Shown here: positions 5,188-6,308 of the stretch, in pieces
How positions within the stretch are numbered: position 1 is the first letter of the stretch
Layout: every line of letters begins with the position of its first letter
NCBI GenBank assembly: GCA_030631085.1
Contig: DAOVLV010000118.1
Coordinates: 1-6,308, forward strand
Length of the DNA stretch: 6,308 nt
From: Planctomycetales bacterium
GTDB lineage: Bacteria > Planctomycetota > Phycisphaerae > SM23-33
Direction: 5' to 3'
Position numbers and translations under genes: made by a program
The notes under the pieces: model-generated
The model's input: only the letters and a program-made list of their open reading frames with translations
The model's database searches: none
What the model was told of the DNA's origin: nothing

Positions 5188-5409
5188 AGTCCTTGTTAGT
5201 ATAAACGTAAGCAGGTGTAGTATATTGCCGGTTGCGATTTTTTTTATGCCAAACTAATTAAGCAGGCCGGCGATTTTTAAGAACCCTTTTCAGTGTTTGC
5301 GGATTGGTTGTTTCCTGCCAAGCGTCTTTTTTCAGCGGAGGATGTGGGCGCGAAGTGGTGCGCCTTGTCGCCGCCGCTCTGGAGCAGGCGCAGGGCGGGG
5401 GATTCGCCC

Positions 5410-5438
5410 TTGCTTGCCGCCGCGGCAGGGTCTATAAA
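5410..5438 (+). promoter_or_regulatory. Possible promoter of the amidohydrolase gene
   Basis: TTGCTT (5410-5415, 3 of 6 matches to -35) and TATAAA (5433-5438, 5 of 6 to -10) are 17 bp apart. The spacer holds the odd palindrome TGCCGC-C-GCGGCA (5415-5427), which could be an operator because a bound dimer would block polymerase. Transcription would start near 5445. Similarity to consensus only. Confidence 0.4.
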
Positions 5439-5445
5439 ACAAATC

Positions 5446-5481
5446 GCCGGATCGGCCGGCAGCGGGCGGGTGTACCGCCGC
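5446..5481 (+). promoter_or_regulatory. Two consecutive hairpins in the amidohydrolase leader
   Basis: GCCGG/CCGGC (5446-5460, 5-nt loop) is followed by GGCGG/CCGCC (5465-5479, 5-nt loop, extendable by two pairs across a bulge to 5462-5481). Together they would fill almost the whole predicted leader and end ten bases before the AGGAG site. They could be a control element or simply reflect high GC content. I see no known riboswitch consensus. Confidence 0.35.
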
Positions 5482-5490
5482 AACAAATAA

Positions 5491-5495
5491 AGGAG
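5491..5495 (+). promoter_or_regulatory. Ribosome binding site of the amidohydrolase gene
   Basis: AGGAG lies 7 nt before the ATG at 5503, inside an AT-rich stretch (AAATAAAGGAG). It fixes the start of the truncated gene. Confidence 0.7.
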
Positions 5496-5502
5496 ACTTT
5501 CG

Positions 5503-6308
5503 ATGGCGACAGGAACGTTCAGCCAAAAAGTAAATCGCGTTACTGATGCTCACGTTCACCTGGATGACCTTGCCTCGCTGGGCAATTTGATGGAAATACG
5601 CGAGCATCTTGGACTGGAGCGTATGAATCTTGCCGGCATCGTGGACGCCCGCAGCGGCGCAGGTCACGCCCAAGGCCTCTGCGCGAAGGTCTCCGGTGAG
5701 GGGGCATTTTACTGTTTCGGCGGGCTGAACCACGCAGCCGCTATCTCCGGCGGAAAGGTCTCCGCGCCGAGCCTGGCCGAACAGGTCGATAATCTCATCT
5801 CGGCCGGATGCGACGGAATCAAGTTGCTTGAGGGGAAACCGACCTCGCGCCGGAAACTGCCCTTTGCCCTGGACGGGGACTACTACGGTGAATTCTTCGC
5901 CCGCGCCGAGCAGCGCGGCGCGGCGCTGCTGTGGCACGTCGCCGACCCGGAAGAGTTCTGGGACCCGCAAAAAGCGCCCAAATGGGCCGTCGAGAATGAC
6001 TGGGCTTGCGGGCCTGAGGATGTCCCGAAGGAACAACTCTACGCCGAGGTCGAGCAGGTGCTTCAGCGACATCCGAACCTGCGTGTGATCCTGGCGCATT
6101 TCTACTTTCTCTCCGCCGACCTGCCGAGGGCGGAGCGGTTCCTCCAGGCCCATCCCAACGTGAAGATCGACCTCGCCCCCGGCGTCGAATTCCTGTTCAA
6201 CCTTTCGCGCGATCCGGGCCGGTCGAGGGAGTTCTTCCTCGCCCATCAGGATCGCATCGTTTTCGGTACGGACATTGACAGCCGCAGCACGCCCGCCCAG
6301 GCCGCCGC
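5503..6308 (+). CDS. Amidohydrolase-2-type metal-dependent hydrolase, 3' end beyond the window
   Basis: The first 268 residues of a TIM-barrel amidohydrolase; the frame is open to the window end with no stop. Amidohydrolase_2 landmarks appear in order: DAHVHL (15-20, metal ligands His17 and His19), GCDGIKLLEG (102-111, with Lys107), LLWHVADPEEFWD (142-154, His145), RVILAHFYFL (194-203, His199) and VFGTDIDS (253-260, Asp257). These correspond to the HxH, His, His, Asp set of ACMSD-like members, which hydrolyse or decarboxylate small carboxylated substrates using Zn or a similar metal. There is no signal peptide, so it is probably cytosolic. Family members usually have roughly 280-350 residues, so only the last strands are missing. 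The start has a good SD. The substrate is unknown. A long open frame on the opposite strand (5332-6246) is a shadow. It is divergent from the repeat-protein gene, and nothing suggests shared function. Confidence 0.88.
   Translation, partial: MATGTFSQKVNRVTDAHVHLDDLASLGNLMEIREHLGLERMNLAGIVDARSGAGHAQGLCAKVSGEGAFYCFGGLNHAAAISGGKVSAPSLAEQVDNLISAGCDGIKLLEGKPTSRRKLPFALDGDYYGEFFARAEQRGAALLWHVADPEEFWDPQKAPKWAVENDWACGPEDVPKEQLYAEVEQVLQRHPNLRVILAHFYFLSADLPRAERFLQAHPNVKIDLAPGVEFLFNLSRDPGRSREFFLAHQDRIVFGTDIDSRSTPAQAA

Larger units (their letters stand above)
5156..5502. other. 347-bp divergent intergenic region
   Basis: This region lies between the leftward repeat-protein gene and the rightward amidohydrolase gene. 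The left part is AT-rich and holds the repeat-gene SD, a small hairpin, and the hexamer AGTATA twice (5199-5204 and 5220-5225; TATACT on the minus strand). Either copy could be a -10 box for the leftward gene, though neither has a good -35. The right part (about 5340-5485) is very GC-rich with several small inverted repeats and a promoter candidate for the amidohydrolase. Short open frames of about 65-90 codons exist at 5293-5546, but they lack an SD or recognisable motifs and are not called as genes. Confidence 0.6.

Noticed and set aside
5293..5490. A 65-codon plus-strand frame in the divergent intergenic region.
   Set aside because: It starts at GTG without an SD, has no recognisable motif, and the region instead holds promoter and leader signals for the amidohydrolase.
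5332..6246. A 304-codon open frame on the minus strand.
   Set aside because: It is the complement of the amidohydrolase, which has an SD and correctly ordered metal-ligand motifs. The minus-strand product has no recognisable domain.

Overview
This 6.3-kb, moderately GC-rich bacterial stretch most likely comes from a planctomycete-like genome (Phycisphaerae or a relative). The evidence is a PEP-CTERM-tagged exported protein, a TatC with an enlarged loop, a lipoprotein hydrolase with no clear Shine-Dalgarno (SD) sequence, and two kinds of dispersed-looking intergenic repeat that I associate from memory with environmental planctomycete assemblies. The assignment is inference; there is no rRNA or other decisive marker.

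Layout. Positions 64-717 (minus) encode a secreted PEP-CTERM protein with a good SD and a near-consensus sigma70-type promoter. Divergent from it is a rightward cluster: purM (966-2075, AIR synthetase of purine synthesis), a lipoprotein alpha/beta hydrolase (2209-3054) and tatC (3030-3833, core of the twin-arginine translocase). The last two genes overlap. purM is bracketed by repeats: ATTCGTG units end just before its start codon, and a roughly 125-bp imperfect palindrome begins on its stop codon. A perfect 12-bp stem hairpin (3869-3901) separates tatC from the convergent gene at 3920-5155. That gene encodes an exported, extremely Arg-rich protein made of nested tandem repeats (18, 7 and 11 residues) and a C-terminal coiled coil. 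After a 347-bp divergent intergenic region, an amidohydrolase-2-type metal enzyme starts at 5503 and runs off the window end, with 268 residues visible.

How the genes relate. Three or four products act at or beyond the cytoplasmic membrane: the PEP-CTERM protein, the lipoprotein, TatC and the repeat protein. PurM and the amidohydrolase look cytosolic. I see no single pathway joining them. The hydrolase-tatC overlap suggests shared expression, not necessarily shared function.

The most unusual element is the repeat protein. I do not recognise its family, and its periods of 7, 11 and 18 residues all match alpha-helical repeats. I see no CRISPR array, transposase, phage gene, tRNA or rRNA here.
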